From the NCBI GenBank assembly GCA_033439765.1, contig JAULSN010000005.1, positions 2,433,001 through 2,497,000 on the forward strand: a stretch of DNA of 64,000 bases, read 5' to 3'. The translations under genes and the position numbers were made by a program. Below the pieces are notes generated by a model. The model did not search any database. It was not told the DNA's origin and was given only the letters and a program-made list of their open reading frames with translations. Numbering within the stretch: position 1 is the first letter of the stretch; every line of letters starts with the position of its first letter. The stretch is from Lasiosphaeria ovina. Taxonomy: Eukaryota > Ascomycota > Sordariomycetes > Sordariales > Lasiosphaeriaceae. Shown here piece by piece: positions 24,367-35,500 of this stretch.

Positions 24367-25908
24367 CTAGTCGCCGGGGTCCATGCCTTCGTAATCGAAT
24401 AGGAATGACGTGAAATCATCCTCTTCTTTGTCGTTCGCCTGCATATATCGTCGCCACTGGTTGTGCCTTGATCGGCGTTCAGAGATCGGGTGCTTTTTCG
24501 ACCAACAGCCCTGTTTTCCGCATACGAAGCACTTCTTGTTGCTGTTGTTGAATGGTCTGCGGGGGCCGTTATCACGTGGTCCATCATGTGATCCACCGCT
24601 CCGAGAGCTCGCTCGGGAGCCTCCTCTACTAGACCGTCCGCCTTCATATCGTCGATCAACCCAGTATTGACCTAAGTCTTCCTCGTTGACGTTGTACTGC
24701 TGTAGGGTGGTCTTCTCAAAGCGCATGTATGTGCCTATGGCGTTCCTCAAATCGGAGACAACGCTCTCGAAGGTGGAAGCTGGTTTCATCGATACCAGCT
24801 TGCATGCTTCAACACCCTGACATGCGTTGAGTAGCTGTTCGGCCAGATCTTCATCTGTTCGGTATATGCCTGCGGGTGTTCTGCCTGCGAGTCCTTTGAA
24901 GATCTTCTGCAGCTTGTTGACGAGGATATCGAAGCACTGTGATAGGTCCTTGTCGGGGTTCTCTTTAATGATACGAATGAAGGTCGTAGATCGCCACTCT
25001 TGGAGGTACATCTGACGATCCTCTACAGAGTGGAAGAATGCTCTGGTTCGGTTGATCATCTCGTCAAAAGTAAGGTTCTCCTGTATCAACCGGTCGAAAT
25101 AGAACTGTTTGGCTCTGTCCTTGAGCATGACTGAGTACACCTTGTGGTACAGCTGTTGAGGGATACCGATGATCTGGCAGTACGCTCCGAAGATCTTGAC
25201 TTTCGAGTCCAAAATATCGTAGCGTTCGCCTCCAAACTTATCTTCGTCGGTATACATCTTTGCAAGGTCTGTCAGCATTCGCGATAGCGGTAGTGGTGCC
25301 GCGTTGCTCAGGTATGGAGGTGTGTCAGCTATATCGAGTGGAGGTGTATCGGGGTTGTCTTCCTCAATCGAATTCAGCTTGTTGGTTCCTGCTCGCACGG
25401 GGGCCGGGGTCATCAAGCTTGACTGGGCCCTGGGGGTGCCCTTCAACGGTACCGAGGTTCTCACGGGGTTTGCTGATGATCCGGAAAAGTGCGGGTTCTG
25501 TTTTGACTGGAACTTCATTCCTCTCTCCTCGCTGTATAGTTCAACCTCCTCTTCTGGCCACTCGGGGGCCTTCTTTCCCTGGGCTAGTATGAAGAGCTGC
25601 TGTGATATGATGCCTTCGTTGTTGATGTAGATACCATGATCTTTGAGGAAGTATTTGAGGTTGGTACGGAGGGTCTTGTCGAGGGTTTTGAAGTGGGCTT
25701 CGGTCCAGTCGATGAAGTCGGTCCGGAAGGCTGCGAACAAGGTTTGGTCTCGTAGTTCCTGGTTATCGTAGATCTCGATGCAGTCGATCAGGTAGGTGTT
25801 GAGCCTCTTTGGCGTAGCCTGTTGTTCATCTGTAGGGTCGAAGTCCTTCCCTTCCCAGGTCGGGTCGGTAATGCTGATGACGCGGGCGCTAGTACGTAGG
25901 CTCGTCAT
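24367..25908 (-). CDS. Retrotransposon Gag-like protein with zinc knuckle
   Basis: A 513-residue single frame starting at the ATG at 25908 and filling most of the element. It resembles the Gag part of fungal LTR-retrotransposon polyproteins: a conserved YDILDSKVKIF stretch, then VMLKDRAKQFYFDRL and EWRSTTF helices, then WVDRRYEGG, an Arg/Gly/Ser-rich basic stretch and a zinc knuckle. The knuckle is Cys460, Cys463, Cys468 and His473 (CFVCGKQGCWSKKH). Gag would form the particle that packages element RNA. The frame closes about 30 bases before the 3' LTR with no fused or frameshifted pol. A 354-base leader separates it from the 5' LTR. The superfamily (Ty1/copia or Ty3/gypsy) cannot be fixed without pol. 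Confidence 0.85.
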   Translation of the reverse strand: MTSLRTSARVISITDPTWEGKDFDPTDEQQATPKRLNTYLIDCIEIYDNQELRDQTLFAAFRTDFIDWTEAHFKTLDKTLRTNLKYFLKDHGIYINNEGIISQQLFILAQGKKAPEWPEEEVELYSEERGMKFQSKQNPHFSGSSANPVRTSVPLKGTPRAQSSLMTPAPVRAGTNKLNSIEEDNPDTPPLDIADTPPYLSNAAPLPLSRMLTDLAKMYTDEDKFGGERYDILDSKVKIFGAYCQIIGIPQQLYHKVYSVMLKDRAKQFYFDRLIQENLTFDEMINRTRAFFHSVEDRQMYLQEWRSTTFIRIIKENPDKDLSQCFDILVNKLQKIFKGLAGRTPAGIYRTDEDLAEQLLNACQGVEACKLVSMKPASTFESVVSDLRNAIGTYMRFEKTTLQQYNVNEEDLGQYWVDRRYEGGRSSRGGSRASSRSGGSHDGPRDNGPRRPFNNSNKKCFVCGKQGCWSKKHPISERRSRHNQWRRYMQANDKEEDDFTSFLFDYEGMDPGD

Positions 25909-26262
25909 CGTGCTTGTCTTTGTCGAGGGACCTTGATCAGCTGAGTAGGGTCAAGCCTTTCTTTCTAGCTGGTTAGATCCTTCGCGAGGGGTTGTTTGCG
26001 TGATGGACGCAGATAGCCAAGTAGGGCGCAAGGCCTTTCTTTCGACTACCCTTGAGGTCTTCGTCTCGGTTGTCCCGTACGTTGAAGAGTCTCTCTCGCG
26101 CTCGTAGTCCTGCGTTCAATTGAGCTTTCTACGTATTCAGTGCTCTCTCGAATGCAGTCCTTCGTGCCGCTTCCTGTCCAGCGATCGTGGGGACCACGAT
26201 CACTGCCGCTGTCGGACTCCTTGCTGTTCTGCGGTTAACCTGGTCGGTCAACCACTGATCAG

Positions 26263-26571
26263 TGTTGGAATGACAAGGTCATTCATAATAGTCACTATAG
26301 TAACCGTTGCGAAAGGGTGGTTGGGAGATTGGTGGTATGTTCATTTATCTCTTCTCTGTTCTATTCCTTAGGGTTACAGGGTGCTTGGTGGTTTTGGGGG
26401 AGTGGGCTGTCCACAGGGTGGATGGTCCGTGCACACTAAGGTCACGTGCTAGGGCAGCTGACCCGTGTGTCCGGGCCAGGCCCACTATTCTTCCTGACTG
26501 ACCAATCAGGGCTATGCGGCCCGCCGAGCCGCCTCAGCCTCCGTAACTCTGATTGATCGGTTATTCCTACA
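26263..26571 (-). repeat. 5' LTR of the gag-only element
   Basis: The second 309-base copy, adjoining the gag leader on the minus strand. It should hold the element's promoter. Confidence 0.93.
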
Positions 26572-26576
26572 CCGGT
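26572..26576. repeat. Right target-site duplication CCGGT
   Basis: Repeats the CCGGT found directly left of the element. It lies about 130 bases from the stop codon of the F-box gene. Confidence 0.93.
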
Positions 26577-26706
26577 ATTACTCGCGAAGCCCATATGATG
26601 TCCTACTATTATGTGTACTATAATGCAAGTAGACATTTTAATTATTAACCAGTCTCTATACAAACCCCTCAGGCAGGAATCACACCCCTCGACCACTCCA
26701 AAGGCT

Positions 26707-28641
26707 TTACATCACCGGCGTATCAGTATAGAAACTCCAGATAATGTAGCCGCCGGCGTGGAGGAAGACGATGAAATCGTCGTCGAGGATGACTTCCCGC
26801 ACGACATCATTATGGAGGACCGAGTCGAGACCGGATATATCGAGACAATACTGCACGTGGTCGGCAGAATACTCGCTTGTCACCTTGGCCCTGACACGTG
26901 CTACATCATTAATTGTCAGGTCAGGGCTGCACGGCACGCCTAAAATCCCTTCGACCATCTTGTCCAACTCCATCTCGGCGCGGCGAATTTGGAGTCCGGG
27001 CTGTGGTTTTCCCTTCCAAACGCGGGTCACCGAGTCCGAGTTAAAATGTGACGTGCCAAGTTCTCTTGTTGTCACCAGATGGGCGTCTTCTTCGCTGAGG
27101 TCCTCGTTCCTGTGAGATTGTTCTAAATCCACCCAGGCTGTCATCTGGCCGTGCCACCACGCTGGCGTGAACTCAATAGTACTATTGAGAACGGGTTTCC
27201 ACTCAACGGACGGCACCCGATAGCCCTGTGACGAGAATGAACCGTCCAGAGTATTGAAACATATTAAGGATATGTCGGGGGGAAGATAGTACAGGGGATC
27301 CAGGCTCTTAACATAGATGGCGGCTATCATATAGAGGCCGTACGAGTTTATCGGGGCAGGATGAACGTGAACCTTGAGTATGCGATAGGCGTAAGGGCAA
27401 CTGTAGGTAGTCTGCGGCACGGGAGATACGAAGAGACAGGAGTATCGCTCATTCTTGTACTCGAAGACAGCCACCGCCTTGGCCTTTACCATGGGGATAG
27501 CAAAGAAGACGGTGCTTTCCACGAGCGGATGGAACAAGACGCCAATCTGGTAGTCCGATTCCCCAAGATTCCCAGGTGCATGCTTGAAGTTGGCCACCAC
27601 GTACTTCAGCATCTCGGTGGTGTCGAGAGCTCGCAGACCCGATTTGAACGTCCACGCCCATATATTGATGACGTCTTCGTTGTAGATATAAACGCGGGTG
27701 CCTTTTGTTTCACACTTGAATAGCGCTATAGGCAGTGTGACCATGTCGAGTTGCTGGGTCTCGAGGTGCCATGCGTAGCTACAATTCAAGACAACCCACT
27801 CAGCCACGCGCAGGGACAATGGGGAGAAAAAGGAGAATGCAACTCACAGCGTCCTAGACACGGAAACCACCACCAATTTGTCGCCAAAAGCCTGTAATCG
27901 AAAATTAGGCCCACGAAGGGCCAGATCAGGTAACTGGTATACCCTGCGCAGCTTGGTTCTGAGGTCGTCGACAAAGACCAGAGAATTGTTTGGTTCCGCA
28001 AAAGGGGATTGCCAGGCAAGTCGCCCACTGGAGTAGAGATATGTTACCGATGGCCAAGCAGATAGGTTTAGTTTGGGGGGCTCGTGGAGGATTCCCTCCC
28101 AAGGGTCCTCGCCGTCGCCTTTGACGGGACGGCATGTGGGGTCCAAGGGGAAGTAGCTCTCGAGCGCCCCCTTACCGCCGTCGCCGCCCACTTCGTCGAA
28201 CTCGGGGCGTACAAAAATCGCTTGGAATTTGCCCAGCGACCTGAAGTGCAGGCGGCGTGCGGCATCGTAGAAGATGGCGGGCAGGTCTTGTTCCTCGCCC
28301 ATGAGGCGCTCCTTCTCCTCAGTATAGCGGCGAAGCCCGGGGAGCCAGCGGTCGGCGAGAAGTCTCCGCATGCGGTCCTGCAGCCAGATCTTCCTCCACC
28401 GCCTGGAGACGGTGAGGAAGCTGTAGATGTCGGCGCCATCGACGTAGTCTGCCACCAACAAGTGCAGCTCCACGGGGAGACGGGCAAGAATGTCGGTGCG
28501 GAAGTCCACCGCGTCGAGCTGTCGGCGCAACTCTCGGATCTCGTGGGCCGTCAGGGAAGGGATCAGGTTCTGCAGGTTGTCTCTCCGCAGCTGGACGTTA
28601 GCCTTAAGGGCGTCCAGATGATCAGCCAACAAGCGATCCAT
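26707..28641 (-). CDS. F-box protein
   Basis: Two exons, 28641-27848 and 27778-26707, give 621 residues. The intron starts GTGAGT and ends TTGTAG, joining SRTL to YAWHLETQQ. An F-box-like motif lies at about residues 52-90 (ARLPVELHLLVADYVDGADI, then SRRWRKIW), preceded by a short coiled-coil-like N-terminus. F-box proteins recruit substrates to SCF ubiquitin ligases through Skp1. The rest, roughly 100-621, is an uncharacterised region of alternating hydrophobic strands that could be a substrate-binding beta structure; this is inference. The ATG at 28641 is used because the upstream in-frame codon at 28665 is GTG. The LTR element sits just past the stop codon and may supply or disrupt the 3' end of the transcript. 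Confidence 0.8.
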
Positions 28642-29537
28642 TTGGGTTGCAAGTGAGCGAGGCACTTGAGACTGCGATGACTTTGATCAATGAAATTTAA
28701 ATATTTCTGGATGATTTTGCGAAACGGAAGTTGGAGAGGCTACGGCTCGGCATAGTAGTAGAGCCTGATTCGCCCGACTGAGAAGTTTCCAGGTCGAGTA
28801 ACTGAAGCAAGCACTGCCGGTGAGGTTGGGTGCCTAAAGTGTGAATCGTGCCTTCCTACTCGTACGAATTTTTGTTGGCGTGGTACTTGGGAAGAACCGG
28901 CTGGAAAAGGCTTCTAATAGATCTTTTTAGAGAAAAGATAGGCCTCCATAGTCCTAAAATAGGGATTCTAATAGATAATCAGGATTCTAAAATAGGGACT
29001 AATAGGTATCACCTCCTTCGGCGAACAACCTGGAGGTCCCTTCAGATCTTGGAAAGTCCCCGCTAACAAAACCCACGGGCAAACATGGAGTGGCGGGGTC
29101 TCAGCACATCAGTGGCTTCTGATGGCTTGCGGGGAAATACAGTGGGGGCGGCTGAGCAAGCTACCTATAGCAGCCCCTCTTTGGTGGCGGACAACGGGAG
29201 CTTGAGCTTCGCCCGAGGTTTGAGCGTGTGACCGATTCACCACTGGCCGTCAAGGTTGGGACCTAGACCTAGGTATCCAACAACAAACTCGCTCATTATA
29301 TATCCAAGATCACCCCGAAAGCGATTATCTCGGCTGCTGAGTTGTCTACCTACCTACCTACCAACAGGCCTGGGCGGTGAAGATGCAAACGGAGCAGCCC
29401 TGAAGACGAACCCGCACGAGGCTTTGGCTTGCCGCCATCTCCGAATCAAACCGAACCGAACCGAACCGAACCCCGACTATCCTCGTCCAACACTCGCTCG
29501 AATTAATCCCCGATCCTCGAGTCTCACCGCGCGCGCC
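28642..29537. other. Divergent promoter region, F-box and MCH1-type genes
   Basis: It contains short A/T-rich repeats of AATAGGGATTCTAATAG type near 28960-29010, a palindrome-like ACCTAGACCTAGGT at 29261-29274, TACC repeats near 29345-29363 and four AACCG units near 29452-29471. No gene is seen. Confidence 0.5.
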
Positions 29538-30870
29538 ATGTCGCACACCGGTCCGCTCGGCAGCGCCGGCGGCGGCGGCACAAGCGACGACACGGCCACG
29601 GCGTCGACGCCTCTCCTGCACTCAGACACAGCCTCAACACTAGGCCCGGCAAGCTCGTCCTCGTCATCGCTCCGGTCGCTCTCTCCGCTGCGCGGCGGCG
29701 ACAAGCGGCTGCGGGCGGTGGCGGCGGCGCGCAGCCTGTCGTTCGCGTCGGCGGTGCTGTCGTCGCTGTGCGCGGGCTCCGTGACCGTGTTCAGCCTGTA
29801 CGGGCACATCTTCCAGGAGCGGCTGCACTACACGCAGTTCCAGGTCAACGGCGTCGCCTGCGCCGCCTCTATCGCCATGTACATCCCCGTGCCGCTGCTG
29901 GGCTACCTGTGCGACCGCGTCGGGCCCGCGCCGCTGTCGCTGCTGGCGGCCGTCTTCTTTGGTGTTGGCTATGGTCTGGCTGCTGCGCTGTACAGGAGGG
30001 CCGTGGGCGACGCGCAGGGGGGTGGGGCTCTGGTGCAGCAGCACGGCTCATGGACGTTCGCGGCCATGATTGTCGCGTTTGTCTTTATCGGTGTTGGTAC
30101 GTGTAGCATGTATTTGAGTGCTGTGGCGACGTGCGCAAAGAACTTCGGCAAGGGCAGGCACCGCGGCCTGGCGCTCGCGGTGCCCATCGCGGCGTTTGGG
30201 CTCAGCGGCATGTGGCTGAGCCAGCTGGGCAGCCGCGTGTTCTGCGAGCGGCTGCCCGACGGCACCAAGGGCGACGTGGACGTGTTCCGCTTTTTCCTGT
30301 TTCTCGCCGTGCTGCTGTTTGTGGTGGGTTTGTCTGGCACCGTCGGGCTCAAGATTGTCGACGAGCGCGACTTTATCGACGAGGCTGTCGAGGAGCTCGA
30401 ACGCAGCGGTATTCTGGACGGCAGCGCCCTGTTCAGCCCCAGCAGGTCCGAGAGGGGCTACGGGGCCATCGAGCAGTCGGCGAATCCGTTCGACGAGGGA
30501 GACGACGCGGGGATTCTCGGCCCCTCCAACGACGACTTGGACGAGGACGAGGCGCGCCTCAAGAAGCAGTGGGTGCTCAACGCCGAGACGCGGCGCTTCT
30601 TGACGGACCACACCATGTGGTGCTTTGCGCTCGGCTTCTTCTTCATGATCGGGCCCGGCGAGGCCTTTATAAACAACCTGGGCACCGTCATCAAGACGCT
30701 GTACCCGCCGACGTTGCACTACGAGGGCAAGCCCACGTCGGCGGCCACCCACGTGTCGATTGTGGGTATCACGAGCACCGTGGTGCGGCTGCTCACGGGC
30801 ACCTTGACGGACCTGCTGGCGCCGAGCCCGCAGGCGCGGCACATCCAGATCACGTCGGTTGCGGCGCCGT

Positions 30871-30905
<35 letters not shown>

Positions 30906-31394
30906 ACGCGGGGGCGGCACCTGTCCGTGTCGCGCATCTCGTTCCTGCTCTTCTTCGCGGGCGTGCTGTCGCTGGGGCTGGCCAGCCTGGCGTCGGGCCT
31001 GATCCAAAACCACGGCGAACGGTTCTGGATCGTGTCGGGGCTCGTGGGCGCGGGCTACGGCGCCGTCTTCAGCCTCACGCCCATCATCATCACCGTCATC
31101 TGGGGCGTCGAGAACTTTGCTACTAATTGGGGCATTGTTGCTATGTTTCCGGCCCTGGGGGCCACCACGTGGGGCGTCATCTACTCGGCCGTCTACCAGG
31201 CGGCGGCGAAGCGGTCTGCTGGCTCTCCGGGGGGAGGTGGTGGTGGTGATGGCCAGGACATATTTTGCTACGGGGCCGCCTGCTACGCGCCGACGTTCTG
31301 GGCCATGGCGGCGAGCATCTGGGTCGCGTGCGGCTTGGTCCTGTGGGCGTGGAAGGGCAAGAACGGGTGGGCGCAACGGGGGGTTGTCGTTTGA
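29538..31394 (+). CDS. MCH1: MFS transporter, MCH1-like
   Basis: Single-exon gene of 618 residues from the ATG at 29538. The hydrophobic pattern fits about twelve membrane segments of the major facilitator superfamily. The first helices carry the MCH1 signature-like text CAGSVTVFSLYGHIF, LHYTQFQVN and PVPLLGYLCDRVGP. A long hydrophilic loop (about residues 270-355) separates the two halves, and a serine-rich loop (SSPSSPSSSSS) lies in the second half. MCH1 proteins are related to monocarboxylate permeases, but yeast MCH1 has no proven monocarboxylate transport, so the substrate is unknown. The vacuolar membrane is the likely site in yeast relatives. A 442-residue antisense frame over this gene is a composition artefact. 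Confidence 0.85.
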
Positions 31395-31866
31395 GGCGGG
31401 TGCATGTTTTCATGTTTTCATGTTTTCAATGGGCTCTGTCGCATGTGTACTCCGTACTGTACATACAAAGCTGGAGTGTGACGGGACTCGAAACCTTTTT
31501 TGGCCTTTTTGTATATGCCATTCTACGATCTCTATAGACGATCTAGACTGTAGAATCTCGATTTTGTTCAACAACTTAGGTTGCCAGGTTCTGTCCCCCT
31601 TTTTTTGTCTATGGCAGGTACCCCTGACTTGGAAGGGAGGCCAGCGAGGGCTTGGCAGGTGTTCTGGCTGGTACAGTATGCGCAGCGGACCCGTACTGTA
31701 TGTACCGTGTGAATTCTCAACTGTACCTAGCAACTCAAAGCTTCTGGTTCAGCGTCTCTCACTTGCTCTCTAGTGCTCAACCGCGTTTCTGTCCTCTGAT
31801 GAGATTTTGGTCAGATTCCGAGGCCGCCTCATACCAAAAATAAGATAAAGGATTATTCTCTTCAAA
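31395..31866. other. Spacer between MCH1-like and TYW4 genes
   Basis: Holds a triple CATGTTTT repeat just after the transporter stop codon and otherwise ordinary non-coding sequence. It must include the transporter 3' UTR and the TYW4 promoter. Confidence 0.5.
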
Positions 31867-32525
31867 ATGGCCAGGGACGGTGTAGCGGCTGTCCGGGCGG
31901 CGGGCAGCGGCAACAGCAAAAAGAGGTCACCGGCGCACAAGGCCCAGGACGACCAGGTCATGTCTGTATGTTTCAACATCAACGTACTTTGTCTACGATC
32001 TAATTGCTGACAGTTGGGTCTCTAGACAAACAGCAGCAGCATCGTGTCCAAGCGCAGCGTCGAAAAGCTGTACTACCCGCGCGAGCCGCACTTTTTCCGC
32101 TTCTTCGTCCACAAGTTCATGCGCCGCAGCCCCCTCATCAACAGGGGCTACCACCTGCGCCTGCACGTCGTTGACGTCCTGGTGCGCAGGTTCCTGCAGG
32201 ATGTTGGTCCTGATAGCAGTGGCAAAACCAAGGTCGTCGTGAATCTGGGCTGTGGCAGGTGAGGACACTCCCACTCCCTACGAGCTACGGGATACAAGAT
32301 GTGATCACCTACACACGTTTTTTAAAAAAAAAGAAAGGTCGTTGACCATGATTGGCTTCACACCCGCAGCGACGTCCTCCCGTGGCAGTGCCTCTCGCGG
32401 TACCCCGAGCACTGCGGCCGCGCGCGGTTCGTCGACGTCGACTTCCCCGAGCTCATCGAGCGCAAGCGCCAGACCGTCGCCGCCACGCCTGAGCTGCTGG
32501 CCGGTCTGACGGGCGTGCGTGCGCG

Positions 32526-32558
<33 letters not shown>

Positions 32559-35500
32559 GAGGCACCCCAGCGTCGTCTTCGAGAGCGACCGCTACGTCCA
32601 GATCGGCTGCGACCTCCGCGAGCTCGCCACCCTCCAGCAGGCCCTCGCCGCCGTCCTCGGCGACCTGGCCGGCTGCGAGTTCCTGTTTGTGGCCGAGGTG
32701 TCCATCACGTACATGGAGACGGCGGGCGCCGACGAGGTGATTCGGTGGGCGTCTACGTTGGGGGATGGTGAGTCGACTCTCCCTGTATCTTTATATCTGT
32801 CTATTCCTGTGGCTGCTCTTTGGCAGCTTCCCCTTACCAGGATGGCAACGACACATCGGAGGGTGAACGAACAAACTTGCTCAGGTAGCCGACTATATGC
32901 TGACACTTGCAACCGTAAACAGCCGAGTTTGTTCTCCTCGAGCAGATCCTCCCGGATGGCGACGGCCACCCGTTCGCTGCCACCATGCTGCAGCACTTTG
33001 ACAAGCTCAACACGCCGCCCAAGTCGGTGCGCGCGTACCCCAGCGTGGTGGATCAGCAGCACCGCTTCTCGTCGCGCGGGTGGAGCACCGCCGTGCGCGT
33101 GTGGACGCTCTGGCAGGCCTGGGCCGACGACACCTTCCTCTCGCCCGCAGACCGCGCCGCCCTCGACCAGGTCGAGCCCTTTGACGAGTGGGAGGAGTTT
33201 GCCCTCTTTGCCAGTCACTACTGCCTCGTGCACGCCAAAGTTGTCAGTGGTGGTGCTGCTGCTGCTGCTGCAGCAGAGGCAGCGACAATACCACCACCGC
33301 CCAGCTCGGCTGCGGTTCCGGTCCAGCCCGTGGCCCTGCAGTTCGACGCGTGCGCCGGGCAGCGGGGGCAGCGCCGGTTCGGCGCCGCCATGCTGCTGTC
33401 TTCTCCAGACATTAGCAGCAGCTCTAGCCCCGTCGTGCTGAACGTCATGGGCCTGGGCACAAAGAGCCGCCTGCAGTCGTGCGACGTCTTCGGGCAGGCC
33501 GACCACGGTGACAACAGCGGCGCACGGGCTGCGCGGGAGTTCACCCTCGGCGAAGGGGGGCCAGCAACGAGGATGTGCCACTCCCTGACGGACCTCGGGG
33601 GAGGGCACGGCGTGCTCCTGGCAGGCGGGCGCGCGGCCCCGTCGAGCCCCTTCAAGGACTGCTGGGTCTTCCAACAGAGCGGGAGCGGTGGTGCTTGGAA
33701 ACGGACCCATGATCTGCCGACGCCCTTGCACAGGCACTCGGTCACCGCGCTGGGGGCCACCGGCATGGCCCTGCTGGCGGGCGGCAGAGGCGAGGCCGAC
33801 GCGCTCGCCGACTGCCTCCTGTACCGGCCGCAGACGGGCTGGGTCGTCTGCGAGATCCTCGGGCACGACAGGCCCGCGGCCGTGTACGGCGCAATGTTGT
33901 GCGCCCTCGCCGCCGGCGAGACCAACCCCAGCGCCCGCTTCAGCGGCGTCTATGCCGGCGGTCTCCGCGACGGCGTCGTCGCTGACCAGATATTCTACTG
34001 GGAGCTGGATGTCTCGGATCCCGAGGTGAGTTAAGTTAATTACCTCGCGACTTTCTTCTTTGAAGCTTGAGAAGGACCTGACAGGGCAAACCCCCCCAGA
34101 AACCCACCATCAGGTACACCATCCCGCGGCCGGCTGGCGCGCTCGACAAGGGCCCCTCGCGGCGGCTGCTCGCACGGTTCGGCGCCGCCTGTCTTCCCCG
34201 CGCGTCGGCGTCGTCGCCCGGCGAGTTCGTGGTGCTCGGCGGCGTGGCTAGCGCGCACCTGCTGGCCCACCAGGACGAGATCCTCGTGTGTCGCGTCACG
34301 GCAGACGAATACGAGATCTGCTCGCGTCTCGTGGGCGGTCATGGAATGATGACGACAACGCCGCCGCTGCCGCGCCCGCTGCTGACGGGAACCTCGGCAG
34401 TGCTGGCGCCTCCCGACGGCCGCCGCGCCGTCGTCGTCGGCGGCGGCGCCACGTGTTTCTCCATGGGCACGTTCTGGAACAAGGGCGTCTATATTATCGA
34501 CCTCGGCGCGCCACTATGCAGCAGCGGGGTGGTGGTAGATGGGGTGCCGGAGGAGGACACGCCGCCGCGGTGGGCGCACGAAAAGACGCTCGACATGATT
34601 CCCGGCAGCGGCGGCGAGCTGCGCGCCGCGGCACAAGATGCCGCGTCGTCGACTGCATCCGGCGGGCCTGGCCCCGCCGTGACAGCCATCGCTAGAGTCA
34701 CGCTGGAGACGCCTGACGACTTCGCCAGAGTGCTGCGCGACGGCCGGCCGGTCGTGCTGACGGGCCTGGACCTGGGCGCGTGCGTGTCGACTTGGAGCCT
34801 CGACTATCTAGCAGACAAGATCGGGCACGATCGCAAGGTGAGCCTGCCCCTTTTTCGTATTGCCATTTTCACTTTCTGGTTCGGCAAATCTGTTGTGACT
34901 CTGGAAAACACCAGCTACCCTACCACCTAACTACCTACGTAACTACTGACATTCACTCTCACAGGTCGTGGTGCACGAGGCTGCGACACAGGCCATGGAC
35001 TTCGCCGGCAAGAACTTCCGCTACGCGACGGCCGGGTTTGGCGAGTTCGCGCGGCGCGTCGCGCACGGCGAGAGGCTGTACCTCCGCGCGCTCTCGCACG
35101 ACCGCCCCGCCGAGAAGCCCGCCGCGCTGGCCGACGACTTTCCCGCGCTGGCGCCCGACTTTGCCCTGCCGCCGCAGTTGTCGGCCGTCGCCGACAGCCT
35201 CTTCAGCTCCGTGCTGCGCGTGTCCGGGCCCGTCAATATGTGGCTTCACTACGACGTAAGTTCCCTTGGTTTGGGGTTTTGCGGGACAACCATAACTTCA
35301 TTTCTGTGTCTCTGTGCTGACCCACTATCGCAAGGTCATGGCCAACGTGTACTGCCAGATCGCAGGATCCAAGCGCCTCATGCTGTTCCCGCCGGGCGAC
35401 GTCGAGCACCTGTCCTTCGCGCCGGGCGCCTCCAGCTCCAGCATCGACGTGTTCGCGTCTCTGCAGTCGTCGTCTGACTCATCCACAACAACAACAACTC

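Larger units (their letters stand above)
24029..26571 (-). mobile_element. Gag-only LTR retrotransposon, complete, 2543 bases
   Basis: Two 309-base direct repeats (24029-24337 and 26263-26571) flank a 1925-base interior and appear identical base for base. On the coding strand each LTR begins TGTAGG and ends CCAACA, so it has TG...CA ends. The element is bordered by CCGGT target duplications. A polypurine stretch (GGAGGAAGAAAAGA) lies just before the 3' LTR on the minus strand, as expected for plus-strand priming. The interior encodes one Gag-like protein and has no room for protease, reverse transcriptase or integrase. It must therefore be mobilised by enzymes supplied in trans. Identical LTRs imply recent insertion. 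The primer-binding site next to the 5' LTR (starting CTGATCAGTGG) could not be matched to a tRNA by eye. Confidence 0.93.

Noticed and set aside
28642..28665. Earlier start of the F-box protein at 28665
   Set aside because: The codon there is GTG; the first in-frame ATG is at 28641.
30048..31376. 442-residue minus-strand frame opposite the MFS transporter
   Set aside because: Arg/His/Gln-rich composition typical of a shadow frame; the plus strand encodes a clear transporter.
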